DNA of 64,000 nt. Origin: Balanoglossus misakiensis. Its lineage: Eukaryota; Hemichordata. This document shows positions 1 to 12,836 of this stretch, one piece after another. Where the stretch lies: the NCBI GenBank assembly GCA_040954595.2, contig CM082581.2, positions 496,001 to 560,000 on the forward strand, written 5' to 3'. Under the pieces are notes generated by a model. The model worked only from the letters and a program-made list of their open reading frames with translations. It searched no databases and had not been told where the DNA came from. A program made the position numbers and the translations under genes. The stretch's first letter is position 1. Each line of letters starts with the position of its first letter.

Positions 1-1486
1 AGAATTCAAGAAAAAATAGCCATTTTGGCCATATTTTGACAAAAATGGTAAATTTTTAAAAAATCATAAAACATTGACTCTTTTCTTATTTTTTCGGAAA
101 TATTATGGAGCATGAAGTGTCGTTCTCTAGTAAAAAGTGCTGCAAATTCCAGAAAAGGCGGTATAATTTAAATCACCCAAGACAAAATTACCATTTTCGA
201 CTTTTTTTTTCGAAAATTGTCTTTTTTACAAAATAAATAAGAATACATTCTTTTCTTAGTTTCAAACGGGTAGAGATACTTTCCACTCGGGTTTTCTAAC
301 ATTGAATTCCCGTTCATCAACTCAGATTTCCTACAGCATAAGTCGGCTAAAACCCTGACACTCTAGAGCAGAAACAGTTGCACACTGGTAACTTTGAACA
401 AGTCGATTTTTATACGGCCTGGCTCGGCTAAATCTCCGTCACAACATGACAGACACTAGCGTACGTTAGGAATGGTGATCAAGTCAGATTTTCTACGGCA
501 TGGTTTGGATAAAGCCCAGGCACTCTAGAGCAGAAACACGCGTACAGAGACCACGTTGATCAAGTCTGATCTCCTACGGCTTAGCTCGACTAAAACCCAG
601 GCACACTATGACAGACACTAGCGTTCGTTAGCAACGTTGATCAAGTCAGATTTCCTACGGCATGGCTTGGCTAAAGCCCTGGCACTATAGAGCAGAAACA
701 CGCGTACAGAGACCACGTTGATCTACTCACATTTCCTTCGGCCAGGCACGGCTGATGCCCCGGCACTATATATAGGACACAGACTGGCGTAAGTTAACAA
801 CGGTAATCACGTCGGGTTTCCTACGGCCTAGCTCAGCTGAAGCCCCGGCACTCTAGAGCAGAAACAGGCGTACATTGACCACGTTGATCAAGTCAGATTT
901 CCTACGGCGTGACTCGGCTGGTACACCGGCTCTATATGACACAGACTGGCGTAAGTTACCAACGGTGATTACGTCGGATTTCCTACGGCCTGGTTTAGCT
1001 GAAGCCCCGGCACTTTAGAGCGGAAACACGCGTACATTGACCACGATGATCAAGTCAGATCTCCTACGGCCTGGCTCGACTAAAACCCCGGCACACCATG
1101 ACAGACACTAGCGTTTGTTAGCAACGTTGATCAAGTCGGAATTCCTTAGGCCTGGCTCTGCAAAAGACCCGACACTCTAGAGCAGAAACACGCGTACAGA
1201 GACCACGTTGATCTACTCGGATTTCCTTCGGCCTGGCTCTGCAAAAGACCCGACACTCTAGTACAAAGACGTTGGCTAAGTCGGGCAAACCGAAGAGGGA
1301 AAGTCACAGCGGGTCAACACTCGACATTTGTTCGGGTAGGACTGCATTATTGCCTGTCAATTTATAGAGAAAGCCCGAATTTTGACCAGGGCGCTTCAAA
1401 CACCGACGTTAGTTGGGGGCACGGCCTGCAGTACTGCCGGGTAAGCTCATATCGGCGTACCGCATATAATGTAGGGGGGGGGGGGG

Positions 1487-2456
1487 AAACAGAACGGTTC
1501 AATACTACATTTATTAGATATCAGCTTATTTTGGACAATCATCTAAAATCTAAATCATTTTTTCATATTTGGATATCTATTGATGTATGAAATTTCCATT
1601 ATATGTAAACATGGTGCTGATTATAAAAAATGCACTCTGAATGAGCTGATTTAATACAAAATTGCGTTTTATTCGTTTTTGCACCAAAAAGGTCATTTTT
1701 AGGCAAAACATTCTTTATTTTATTAATTCGGTGACCTGATCATATATAAACAATTGCTTGTATGTTAAAAGTTTTTATGACTTTTAAAAGCAGTGACATT
1801 GGCGGCATTCAACACGAAAATAACAATTTTAGCCACAATTTGGACAAAATGGTAAATTTTTGAAAATTACAAAAAATACCTGTTTTCTACATTTTCGGAA
1901 ATCTGATGGAGTATAGAATGCTCTTCGTATGTATATATCGATACAAATTCCACGAAAGACCGTCTAATTTGGCTCACTGCAGACAAAATTGCGTTTTACC
2001 AAATTTTCCTTGAAAATGTCATTTTTAGAAAAAAAAATAAAAAAAACCTTTGTTCTTCGAATTTGGTGCCCTGATCATATATGACATGTTGATTGTATGT
2101 TAAAACTTTCGACCACTCCAAAAATGCAAAGATATTGACGGAATTCAAGAAAAAATAGCCATTTTGGCCATATTTTGACAAAAATGGTAAATTTTTGAAA
2201 AATCATAAAAAATTAACTCTTTTCTTCATTTTCGGAAATATTATGGAGCATGAAGTGTCGTTCTCTTGTAAAAAGTGCTGCAAATTCCAGAAAAGGCGGT
2301 ATAATTTGAATCACCCAAGACAAAATTACCATTTTCGACTTTTTTTCGAAAAATTGTCTTTTTTACAAAATAAATAAGAATAAATTCTTTTCTTAGTTTC
2401 AAACGGGTAGAGATACTTTCCACACGGGTTTTCTAACATTGAATTTCCGTTCATCA
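1487..2456. repeat. AT-rich module of the satellite reference unit (~335-bp sub-repeats)
   Basis: Within one unit, three diverged copies of a ~335-bp sequence follow each other. Shared anchors are GTCATTTTTAG near 1691 and 2020 and the related GTCTTTTTTAC near 2356, each followed by an AT-rich stretch; the first two continue with TGATCATATAT. Other shared blocks are TTTTCGGAAAT and ACAAATTCCA. The third copy ends in CACACGGGTTTTCTAAC. The same order is seen in all other units. No coding function is apparent. Confidence 0.8.
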
Positions 2457-3737
2457 ACTCAGATTTCCTACAGTATAAGTCGGCTAAAACCCTGACACTC
2501 TAGAGCAGAAACAGTTGCACACTGTTAACGTTGAACAAGTCGATTTTTCTACTGCCTGGCTCGGCTAAATCTCCGTCACAATATGACAGACACTAGCGTA
2601 CGTTAGCAACGGTGATCAAGTCAGATTTTCTACGGCATGGCTTGGATAAAGCCCTGACACTCTAGAGCAGAAACAGTTGCACACTGTTAACGTTGAACAA
2701 GTCGATTTTTCTACTGCCTGGCTCGGCTAAATCTCCGTCACAATATGACAGACACTAGCGTACGTTAGCAACGGTGATCAAGTCAGATTTTTAACGGCAT
2801 GGGTTTCCTACGGCCTGGCTCAGCTGAAGCCCCGGCACTCTAGAGAAGAAACACGCGTACAGAGACCACGTTGATCAAGTCTGATCTCCTACGGCTTAGC
2901 TCGACTAAAACCCAGGCACACTATGACAGACACTAGCGTTCGTTAGCAACGTTGATCAAGTCAGATTTCCTACGGCATGGCTTGGATAAAGCCCAGGCAC
3001 TCTAGAGCAGAAACACGCGTACAGAGACCACGTTGATCAAGTCTGATCTCCTACGGCTTAGCTCGACTAAAACCCAGGCACACTATGACAGACACTAGCG
3101 TTCGTTAGCAACGTTGATCAAGTCAGATTTCCTACGGCATGGCTTGGCTAAAGCCCTGGCACTATAGAGCAGAAACACGCGTACAGAGACCACGTTGATC
3201 TACTCACATTTCCTTCGGCCAGGCACGGCTGATGCCCCGGCACTATATATAGGACACAGACTGGCGTAAGTTAACAACGGTAATCACGTCGGGTTTCCTA
3301 CGGCCTGGCTCAGCTGAAGCCCCGGCACTCTAGAGCAGAAACAGGCGTACATTGACCACGTTGATCAAGTCAGATTTCCTACGGCGTGACTCGGCTGGTA
3401 CACCGGCTCTATATGACACAGACTGGCGTAAGTTACCAACGGTGATTACGTCGGATTTCCTACGGCCTGGTTTAGCTGAAGCCCCGGCACTTTAGAGCGG
3501 AAACACGCGTACATTGACCACGATGATCAAGTCAGATCTCCTACGGCCTGGCTCGACTAAAACCCCGGCACACCATGACAGACACTAGCGTTTGTTAGCA
3601 ACGTTGATCAAGTCGGAATTCCTTAGGCCTGGCTCTGCAAAAGACCCGACACTCTAGAGCAGAAACACGCGTACAGAGACCACGTTGATCTACTCGGATT
3701 TCCTTCGGCCTGGCTCTGCAAAAGACCCGACACTCTA
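2457..3737. repeat. ~81-bp subrepeat array of the satellite reference unit
   Basis: Tandem ~80-85-bp subrepeats with core CCTACGGCCTGGCTCGGCT followed by CCCCGGCAC. Three main variants alternate: one with CTCTAGAGCAGAAACACGCG, one with ATGACAGACACTAGCG, and one with TATATAGGACACAGACTGG. Each ends near GTTGATCAAGTC. The number and order of variants differ between units, which explains most of the unit length variation. Confidence 0.85.
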
Positions 3738-3961
3738 GTACAAAGACGTTGGCTAAGTCGGGCAAACCGAAGAGGGAAAGTCACAGCGGGTCAACACTCG
3801 ACATTTGTTCGGGTAGGACTGCATTATTGCCTGTCAATTTATAGAGAAAGCCCGAATTTAACCAGGGCGCTTCAAACACCGACGTTAGTTGGGGGCACGG
3901 CCTGCAGTACTGCCGGGTAAGCTCACATCGGCGTACCGCATATAATGTAGGGGGGGGGGGG
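3738..3961. repeat. Single-copy spacer and G-run of the satellite reference unit
   Basis: A ~210-bp segment present once per unit, from GTACAAAGACGTTGGC to CCGCATATAATGTA, ending in a run of 12 G on the plus strand. The spacer is among the best conserved parts of the unit; the G-run varies from about 8 to 13 between units and is interrupted by one other base in two of them. Confidence 0.8.
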
Positions 3962-5903
3962 AAACAGAACGGTTCAATACTACATTTATTAGATATCAGC
4001 TTATTTTGGACAATCATCTAAAATCTAAATCATTTTTTCATATTTGGATATCTAATGATGTATGAAATTTCCATTATATGTAAACATGGTGCTGATTATA
4101 AAAAATGCACTCTGAATGAGCTGATTTAATACAAAATTGCGTTTTATTCGTTTTTGCACCAAAAAGGTCATTTTTAGGCAAAACATTCTTTATTTTATTA
4201 ATTCGGTGACCTGATCATATATAAACAATTGCTTGTATGTTAAAAGTTTTTATGACTTTTAAAAGCAGTGACATTGGCGGCATTCAACACGAAAATAACA
4301 ATTTTAGCCACAATTTGGACAAAATGGTAAATTTTTGAAAATTACAAAAAATACCTGTTTTCTACATTTTCGGAAATCTGATGGAGTATAGAATGCTCTT
4401 CGTATGTATATATCGATACAAATTCCACGAAAGACCGTCTAATTTGGCTCACTGCAGACAAAATTGCGTTTTACCAAATTTTCCTTGAAAATGTCATTTT
4501 TAGAAAAAAAATAAAAAAAACCTTTGTTCTTCGAATTTGGTGCCCTGATCATATATGACATGTTGATTGTATGTTAAAACTTTCGACCACTCCAAAAATG
4601 CAAAGATATTGACGGAATTCAAGAAAAAATAGCCATTTTGGCCATATTTTGACAAAAATGGTAAATTTTTGAAAAATCATAAAAAATTAACTCTTTTCTT
4701 CATTTTCGGAAATATTATGGAGCATGAAGTGTCGTTCTCTTGTAAAAAGTGCTGCAAATTCCAGAAAAGGCGGTATAATTTGAATCACCCAAGAAAAGAT
4801 TACCATTTTCGACTTTTTTTTCGAAAAATTGTCTTTTTTTACAAAATAAATAAGAATAAATTCTTTTCTTAGTTTCAAACGGGTAGAGATACTTTCCACA
4901 CGGGTTTTCTAACATTGAATTCCCGTTCATCAACTCAGATTTCCTACAGTATAAGTCGGCTAAAACCCTGACACTCTAGAGCAGAAACAGTTGCACACTG
5001 TTAACGTTGAACAAGTCGATTTTTCTACTGCCTGGCTCGGCTAAATCTCCGTCACAATATGACAGACACTAGCGTACGTTAGCAACGGTGATCAAGTCAG
5101 ATTTTCTACGGCATGGCTTGGATAAAGCCCTGACACTCTAGAGCAGAAACAGTTGCACACTGTTAACGTTGAACAAGTCGATTTTTCTACTGCCTGGCTC
5201 GGCTAAATCTCCGTCACAATATGACAGACACTAGCGTACGTTAGCAACGGTGATCAAGTCAGATTTTTAACGGCATGGGTTTCCTACGGCCTGGCTCAGC
5301 TGAAGCCCCGGCACTCTAGAGAAGAAACACGCGTACAGAGACCACGTTGATCAAGTCTGATCTCCTACGGCTTGGCTCGACTGAAACCCCGGCACACTAT
5401 GACAGACACTAGCGTTCGTTAGCAACGTTGATTAATTCAGATTTCCTACGGCATGGCTTGGCTAAAGCCCTGGCACTCTAGAGCAGAAACACGCGTACAG
5501 AAACCACGTTGATCTACTCACATTTCCTTCGGCCTGGCACGGCGGATGCCCCGGCACTATATATAGGACACAGACTGGCGTAAGTTAACAACGGTAATCA
5601 CGTCGGGTTTCCTACGGCCTGGCTCAGCTGAAGCCCCGGCACTCTAGAGCAGAAACAGGCGTACATTGACCACGTTGATCAAGTCAGATTTCCTACGGCG
5701 TGACTCGGCTGGTGCACCGGCTCTATATGACACAGACTGGCGTATGTTATCAACGGTGATTACGTCGGATTTCCTCCGGCCTGGTTTAGCTGAAGCCCCG
5801 GCACTTTAGAGCGGAAACACGCGTACATTGACCACGATGATCAAGTCAGATCTCCTACGGCCTGGCTCGACTAAAACCCCGGCACACCATGACAGACACT
5901 AGC

Positions 5904-5920
5904 GTTCGTTAGCAACGGTG
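5904..5920 (+). other. CENP-B-box-like motif in a satellite subrepeat (example copy)
   Basis: The 17-mer GTTCGTTAGCAACGGTG resembles the mammalian CENP-B box (TTCG, spaced A, then CGGG), but two of the essential positions differ (C for the spaced A, T for the last G). Similar copies recur in the 'gacagacactagcgttcg' subrepeat variant of many units, for example near 7960, 18047, 22282, 37679 and 54119. Resemblance only; binding is not shown. Confidence 0.3.
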
Positions 5921-8900
5921 ATCAAGTCGGATTTCCTTCGGCCTGGCTCTGCAAAAGACCCGACACTCTAGTACAAAGACGTTGGCTAAGTCGGGCAAAC
6001 CGAAGAGGGAAAGTCACAGCGGTCAACACTCGACATTTGTTCCGGTAGGACTGCATTATTGCCTGTCAATTTATAGAGAGAGCCCGAATTTAACCAGGGC
6101 GTTTCAAACACCGACGTTAGTTGGGGCCACGGCCTGCAGTACTGCCGGGTAAGCTGACATCGGCGTACCGCATATAATGTAAGGGGGGGGGGGAACAGAA
6201 CGGTTCAATACTACATTTATTAGATATCAGCTAATTTTGGACAATCATCTAAAATCTAAATCATTTTTTCATATTTGGATATCTGATGATGTATGAAATT
6301 TCCATTATATGTAAAAATGGTGCTTATTATAAAAATGCACTCTGAATGAGCTGATTTAATACAAAATTGCGTTTTATTCGTTTTTGCACCAAAAAGGTCA
6401 TTTTTAGGCAAAACATTCTTTATTTTTTTAATTCGGTGACCTGATCATATATAAACAATTGCTTGTATGTTAAAAGTTTTTAAGACTTTTAAAAGCAGTG
6501 ACACTGGCGGCATTCAACACGAAAATAACAATTTTAGCCACAATTTGGTCAAAATGGTAAATTGTTGAAAATTACAAAAATACCTGTTTTCTACATTTTC
6601 GGAAATCTGATGGAGTATAGAATGCTCGTCGTATGTATATATCGATACAAATTCCACAAATGACCGTCTAATTTGTCTCACTGCAGACAAAATTGCTTTT
6701 TACCAAATTTTACTTGAAAATGTCATTTTTAGAAAAACAAATAAAAAAACCTTTGTTCTTCGAATTTGGTGCCCTGATCATATATGACATGTTGATTGTA
6801 TGTTAAGACTTTCGACCACTCCAAAAATGCAGAGATATTGACGGAATTCAAGAAAAAATAGCCATTTTGGCCATATTTTGACAAAAATGGTAAATTTTAA
6901 AAAAATCATAAAAAATTAACTCTTTTCTTATTTTTTCGGAAATATTATGGAGCATGAAGTGTCGTTCTCTTGTAAAAAGTGCTGCAAATTCCAGAAAAGG
7001 CGGTATAATTTAAATCACCCAAGACAAAATTACCTTTTTCGACTTTTTTTTCGAAAATTGTCTTTTTTACAAAATAAATAAGAATAAATTCTTTTCTTAG
7101 TTTCAAATGGGTAGAGATACTTTCCACACGGGTTTTCTAACATTGAATTCCCGTTCATCAACTCAGATTTCCTACAGCATAAGTCGGCTAAAACCCTGAC
7201 ACTCTAGAGCAGAAACAGTTGCATACTGGTAACGTTGAACAAGTCGATGTTTCTACGGCCTGGCTCCGCTAAATGTCCGTCACAATATGACTGACACTAG
7301 CGTACGTTAGCAACGGTGATCAAGTCAGATTTTCTACGGCATGGCTTGAATAAAGCCCCGGCACTCTAGAGCAGAAACACGCGTACAGAGACCACGTTGA
7401 TCAAGTCCGATCTCCTACGGCTTGGCTCGACTGAAACCCCGGCACACTATGACAGACACTAGCGTTCGTTAGCAACGTTGATTAATTCAGATTTCCTACG
7501 GCATGGCTTGGCTAAAGCCCTGGCACTCTAGAGCAGAAACACGCGTACAGAAACCACGTTGATCTACTCACATTTCCTTCGGCCTGGCACGGCTGATGCC
7601 CCGGCGCTATATATAGGACACAGACTGGCGTAAGTTAACAACGGTAATCACGTCGGGTTTCCTACGGCCTGGCTCAGCTGAAGCCCCTGCACTCTAGAGC
7701 AGAAACAGGCGTACATTGACCACGTTGATCAAGTCAGATTTCCTACGGCGTGACTCGGCTGGTGCACCGGCTCTATATGACACAGACTGGCGTAAGTTAT
7801 CAACGGTGATTACGTCGGATTTCCTACGGCCTGGTTTAGCTGAAGCCCCGGCACTTTAGAGCGGAAACACGCGTACATTGACCACGATGATCAAGTCAGA
7901 TCTCCTACGGTCTGGCTCGACTAAAACCCCGGCACACCATGACAGACACTAGCGTTCGTTAGCAACGGTGATCAAGTCGGATTTCCGTCGGCCTGGCTCT
8001 GCAAAAGACCCGACACTCTAGTACAAAGACGTTGGCAAGTCGGGCAAACCGAAGAGGGAAAGTCACAGCGGGTCAACACTCGACATTTGTTCGGGTAGGA
8101 CTGCATTATTGTCTGTCAATTTATAGAGAAAGCCCGAATTTAACCAGGGCGTTTCAAACACCGACGTTAGTTGGGGGCACGGCCTGCAGTACTGCCGGGT
8201 AAGCTGACATCGGCGTACCTCATATAATGTAGGGGGGGGGGACGGAACGGTTCAATACTACATTTATTAGATATCAGCTAATTTTGGACAATCATCTAAA
8301 ATCTAAATCATTTTTTCATATTTGGATATCTGATGATGTATGAAATTTCCATTATATGTAAACATGGTGCTGATTATAAAAAATGCACTCTGAATGAGCT
8401 GATTTAATACAAAATTGCGTTTTATTCGTTTTTGCACCAAAAAGGTCATTTTTAGGCAAAACATTCTTTATTTTATTAATTCGGTGACCTGATCATATAT
8501 AAACAATTGCTTGTATGTTAAAAGTTTTTATGACTTTTAAAAGCAGTGACACTGGCGGCATTCAACACGAAAATAACAATTTTAGCCATAATTTGGTCAA
8601 AATGGTAAATTTTTGAAAATTACAAAAAATACCTGTTTTCTACATTTTCGGAAATCTGATGGAGTATAGAATGCTCTTCGTATGTATATATCGATACAAA
8701 TTCCACAAAAAAACGGCCAATTTGGCTCACTGCAGACAAAATTGCGTTTTAGCAAATTTTCCTTGAAAATGTCATTTTTAGAAAAAAAAAATAAAAAAAA
8801 CCTTTGTTCTTCGAATTTGGTGCCCTGATCATATATGACATGTTGATTGTATGTTAAAACTCTCGACCACTCCAAAAATGCAGAGATATTGACGGAATTC

Positions 8901-9736
8901 AAGAAAAATAGCCGTTTGGCCATATTTTGACAAAAATGGTAAATTTTTAAAAAATCATAAAAAATTAACTCTTTTCTTCATTTTCGGAAATATTATGGAG
9001 CATGAAGTGTCCTTCTCCTGTAAAAAGTGCTGCAAATTCCAGAAAAGGCGGTATAATTTGAATCACCCAAGACAAAATTACCATTATCGATTTTTTTTCG
9101 AAAAATTGTCTTTTTTACAAAATAAATAAGAATAAATTCTTTTCTTAGTTTCAAACGGGTAGAGATACTTTCCACACGGGTTTTCTAACATTGAATTCCC
9201 GTTCATCAACTCAGATTTCCTACAGCATAAGTCGGCTAAAACCCTGACACTCTAGAGCAGAAACAGTTGCACACTGGTAACGTTGAACAAGTCGATTTTT
9301 CTACGGCCTGGCTCGGCTATATCTCCGTCACAATATGACAGACACTAGCGTACGTTAGCAACGGTGATCAAGTCAGATTTCCTACGGCCTGGTTTAGCTG
9401 AAGCCCCGGCACTTTAGAGTGGAAACACGCCTACAGAGACCACGTTGATCTACTCACATTTCCTTCGGCCTGGCACGGCTGATGCCCCGGCACTATATAT
9501 AGGACACAGACTGGCGTAAGTTAACAACGGTAATCACGTCGGGTTTCCTACGGCCTGGCTCAGCTGAAGCCCCGGCACTCTAGAGCAGAAACAGGCGTAC
9601 ATTGACCACGTTGGTCAAGTCAGATTTCCTACGGCGTGACTCGGCTGGTGCACCGGCTCTATATGAGACAGACTGGCGTAAGTTATCAACGGTGATTACG
9701 TCGGATTTTCTACGGCCTGGTTTTGCTGAAGCCCCG

Positions 9737-10094
9737 GCCGATGTGGGATTTCCCTTTATTGTGTGTTTTACAATGGGTAAAGCAGTTTCTCACACTGTTA
9801 AACTATTTTTATTGATGGAAAAGTGGTAAAAATACTGGAGAAACAATGTAAAATCACCTTTTACTGAGTTTTCTCTTACTAATTAGCATAAAAATTGTTA
9901 TAAAACAGTAAACGATCCAGTGTATTTTTACACACACACACCTCTCTCGACTCACACAGATCTGCAGAATGTATGCATGTGTTATGGTACATATTCTGAA
10001 ATGATTCACAGCAAGATCACTACATATACATTGAAACTTTTTAAATTCGAAACGACAATATACATATATATACATTATCTACTGTTCAACAATC
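9737..10094. other. 3' flank of the RAG1-like gene inside the island
   Basis: Unique AT-rich sequence between the satellite edge and the poly(A) signal of the RAG1-like gene, with a short CA run near 9930-9940 and no frame that looks coding. If the island is a transposon, its terminal sequence should lie at the left edge. Confidence 0.5.
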
Positions 10095-10100
10095 TTTATT
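10095..10100 (-). terminator. Poly(A) signal AATAAA of the RAG1-like gene
   Basis: AATAAA on the minus strand lies immediately after the TGA stop codon, an unusually short distance. It is the only such signal close to the stop. Confidence 0.5.
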
Positions 10101-10411
10101 TCACTTTTGGTATGGCCCACGTTTTTTAATTTCTGGTACAACATGGCTGGGGTGTGATTTTATGTGGTGATCTTTCATCATTAACTCTACCTTCTTTAGA
10201 TTGTCCCCAGGTACACAGTTATAACTTCTCAGTGATTTATTCATGCGATGGTGGGTTGATTCTATCCCTTGTTCAGAAAACAAGCCCAACCCTCTCTGAA
10301 AATGCCTCACCCTTTTTGCAACATGGCACTCAAGCAGATGGACTTTGGGAAAAACATTCTGGGATGGGAACGTTTCTCTGTAATGCTGTAGTAGCTGTGA
10401 AATAGCAGAAT
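10101..10411 (-). CDS. RAG1-like gene, exon 10 (C-terminus)
   Basis: Acceptor CTTTTTTTCAG. Encodes 103 codons to the TGA at 10101-10103, including FPSQNVFPKVHLLECHVAKR and GLGLFSEQGIESTHHRMNKS, a glutamate-containing block typical of the C-terminal part of the family, and a basic tail ending GPYQK. The glutamate in SEQGIES is a candidate third catalytic residue (inference). Confidence 0.7.
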
Positions 10412-11064
10412 CTGAAAAAAAGGAAAGAATTATAAAATAGCATATGCATAGTGAAAACATTACAAAAAATTTCTATGTATCATCTACAGTTTCTCATATT
10501 ACTTTCCACACTTGTATATTCACAACTGAATCTATATATATGCTATATATATATAGAACAAAAATCATGCACTGCTATAAGATTGCATTGGGATGCTTAC
10601 TTGTATTATATATTTAATGATGCTAGTAGGAAGTGCACAAGGAACTGTAGTTGATTTGTAGAACAATAACATGAAGTGTTTACAAACAATGAAGCTGTAA
10701 TATATTTGAAGTTATTTGTGACATTAAAAAAACTACTGAAAAATACAGTACAATAAAAATACTGAAATAAAAGCATGCAGGAATACTTATCTGAATAAAT
10801 AACAAGCTTATATCCTGTGCATGGATTGATATCCCAAATTGTAGAATACAACAGTATGTTATCCAAACTTTGAGATGGAAATCATTAAACCAAACAAATG
10901 CAGAAACAGAGAAAATATTAGTAGGGAAATCAAATCTCCAAAATACAATCTTCTTCATGTTGGCATGCAAACAGCACCTGAGAAATAAATACTGTACAAC
11001 TAGAAACTCTATTACATGAAAAGGTAAATAAAATCTTTCATGAGACATTGTATACTCAACACAC

Positions 11065-11248
11065 CCAATGTATCAATTTCCTCAGCGCAGAGTTCTCTAT
11101 TCACAGAATATATGTTATGGCAGGTAGCAAAGTGTGTAAACAGTTGTTGATGCTTTGACATAATTTGCCGAGCGTTGCTGAAAAGATCAGGACAACATTT
11201 CTCAGTTGTAGTTACTACACTGTCACAAAGGATAGTAACATGCTTTGG
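11065..11248 (-). CDS. RAG1-like gene, exon 9
   Basis: Acceptor TTACTTTTCAG. Encodes PKHVTILCDSVVTTTEKCCP through FTHFATCHNIYSVNRELC and AEEIDTLG. It ends one base into a codon at donor GTGTGT (11064); exon 10 completes the codon as aspartate. No internal stop. Confidence 0.65.
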
Positions 11249-11675
11249 CTGAAAAGTAAAATAGATGGTTACTCCACTGACATGTACACGAAGGCATGTT
11301 CAGAACATAGAAAAAATTAAACCTAAAATTTGTAACAATTGAAAACTATGAACATTTATGCAGTCTTTTAACATTTTCTTTCACAATGATATAAAATCAA
11401 TTATTTATGTAAATAAATGTAAAATGAAAATTATGAACTAACTACATGTTTACTATCTGCATAGTACATTTCACAAAAGTAAAACCTGATTACAACTAAT
11501 GTTGATTCACATTAATGCATGCTTATGATTGGTGGACATGCACAAAAACTGAAAAGGAAAATGTTTGTATTTAAAAAAAGAAAACACATTCTGAAAGAGA
11601 ACTTGAAACAAATTGACAAAGTGTCAGTGGTCATGCAAACTCAGAACAATATTTATCCTACATGGTATGACAAAC

Positions 11676-11828
11676 CTTGCAACATTTGTTGACATGATTG
11701 CCAACAAAGGCCTGGCTATGGTAATCCTGCAAGTGTACATTAATTTTTGCAAGGGCTCTATCAAGAGCCCTCACAGTATAACCTGCATGTTGCGGGAGTT
11801 TTCCTTTCAAGTCTTCAATTATCTGAAG
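11676..11828 (-). CDS. RAG1-like gene, exon 8
   Basis: 51 codons after the acceptor TTTCTTAG; a second AG six bases on would also keep phase. Encodes LQIIEDLKGKLPQHAGYTVR through SQAFVGNHVNKCCK. The FVGNHV block is characteristic of this transposase-like family in my recollection. The donor is GTTTGT at 11675. Confidence 0.65.
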
Positions 11829-11930
11829 CTAAGAAAGTATGATAATCCATTTGTTACTTTTCCTGTAAAGTGAATAAAAGTAAAATTAGATGAAAAACAA
11901 TTGAAAGTCGAACAACATTAAGATATTAAC

Positions 11931-12317
11931 CTTTTCCTTTGCCTGATCATGTAATTGTGAACACTCCTTTTCCATTTGCATGGCCTGGACAAGTGAGGGT
12001 TGACTGTCGTCATTGTCGTCATCATCATCATCATCGTCGTCCCCACTTTCTTCCAGTAACATTGCTTTGTCAATGGCACCTCTAACACTTTCTGCCCTAT
12101 CCTGTAGCTCAGCCAGTAAGGATTCTTCTTTCATGATTTTGTTGATGATGTTGACATACTCGTCAAACAACTCACAGGGCAGAACGGGCTCATCAATATC
12201 ATCCTCTCTTGCTAAACGCAGGAAGATTTCAACATCATGCAATCTGCATGCCTCTTGCAGCATCTTAAACCATCGGTGAAAAATTCCAAGAGAAATGTGT
12301 AACACTGGCAGAGCAAC
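11931..12317 (-). CDS. RAG1-like gene, exon 7 (LHISLGIF motif, aspartate run)
   Basis: 129 codons in phase 0. Begins VALPVLHISLGIFHRWFKML, matching in position the LHCDIGNA block of RAG1 (there an aspartate is catalytic; here the same site reads serine). Later it carries a predicted coiled region and a run of aspartates (GATGAC-type codons near 12013-12050), a likely codon-repeat expansion. The donor is GTTAAT at 11930. Confidence 0.7.
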
Positions 12318-12633
12318 CTAAGTGTATATGAAGAAGATCATTAGAGGGACAATATCTGTAACTTTAGGCTACTTTTGTCAGTATCTTCTTGACATGAAAT
12401 CACTTTTTAGCATAAACAACCATGCTCGCACTCACATATATGAGGTTAACTGAGCAAATTAATAATAAACGTTTCATATGGGGGTGGGGGACTCAAGGTA
12501 CACACTTTTTAACAAAATAAAAATACTGACAAAAGTTGCTAAATGAAGCTTTAAATACTAATATAATAATCTAAAAGATCTGGTTGAGAAAAAAGAAATA
12601 TTAATATTGTTGATGAATGTCAATTTCACTAAC

Positions 12634-12836
12634 CCTTTTAAGTGGGATATTGAACAATGGTTTACGTATACAGTTGTTAAATTCTTTCGCATCTTTCAGG
12701 TTTGATCCTTTTTCTGTAAACCGGGCATAGTCTTGATGAATCCGGGTGAGCGTCCTCGCTGGAATGGGTGGTCTGCGCTCAGGGTCCAAAAGTGATGTTT
12801 CCTTGGTAATCAGGCACCACAGACAGAAGTACTTTC
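12634..12836 (-). CDS. RAG1-like gene, exon 6 (CLWC motif)
   Basis: Acceptor TTTGACAG. Encodes KYFCLWCLITKETSLLDPER, a CxxC-containing segment comparable to the zinc-binding loop of RAG1-type proteins (RAG1 has CTLC after a short ASG motif), then an arginine-rich stretch and CIRKPLFNIPLKR. The donor is GTTAGT at 12633 and the joint to exon 7 is in phase 0. Confidence 0.7.

Larger units (their letters stand above)
1..9736. repeat. Satellite block 1 (tandem ~2.0-2.5 kb units)
   Basis: Contiguous tandem array. G-runs that mark successive units lie at 1474-1486, 3950-3961, 6183-6193 and 8232-8241, so complete units span roughly 1487-3961, 3962-6193 and 6194-8241, with a partial unit at each end. 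The first two units are near-identical over about 2 kb (the same spacer motif recurs 2478 bp apart); the third and fourth are shorter because they hold fewer ~81-bp subrepeats. Short open frames recur in every unit only because the DNA is repeated. I see no gene here. The array breaks off at about 9736 inside an 81-bp subrepeat, where the RAG1-like island begins. Confidence 0.95.

Noticed and set aside
2241-2423. A ~60-codon minus-strand open frame (MESISTRLKLRKEF...) that recurs in most satellite units, and related small frames
   Set aside because: It is conserved only as part of the satellite, frame breaks appear in several units, composition is AT-driven, and no start context or domain is recognisable.
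2457-3737. Regular short repeats that might suggest a CRISPR array
   Set aside because: The whole ~81-bp unit is repeated with no unique spacers, and the context is eukaryotic.
10680-11048. Hydrophobic open frames in the 10.4-11.05 kb region
   Set aside because: They lie in an AT-rich intron of the RAG1-like gene, overlap on both strands and have no recognisable domain.
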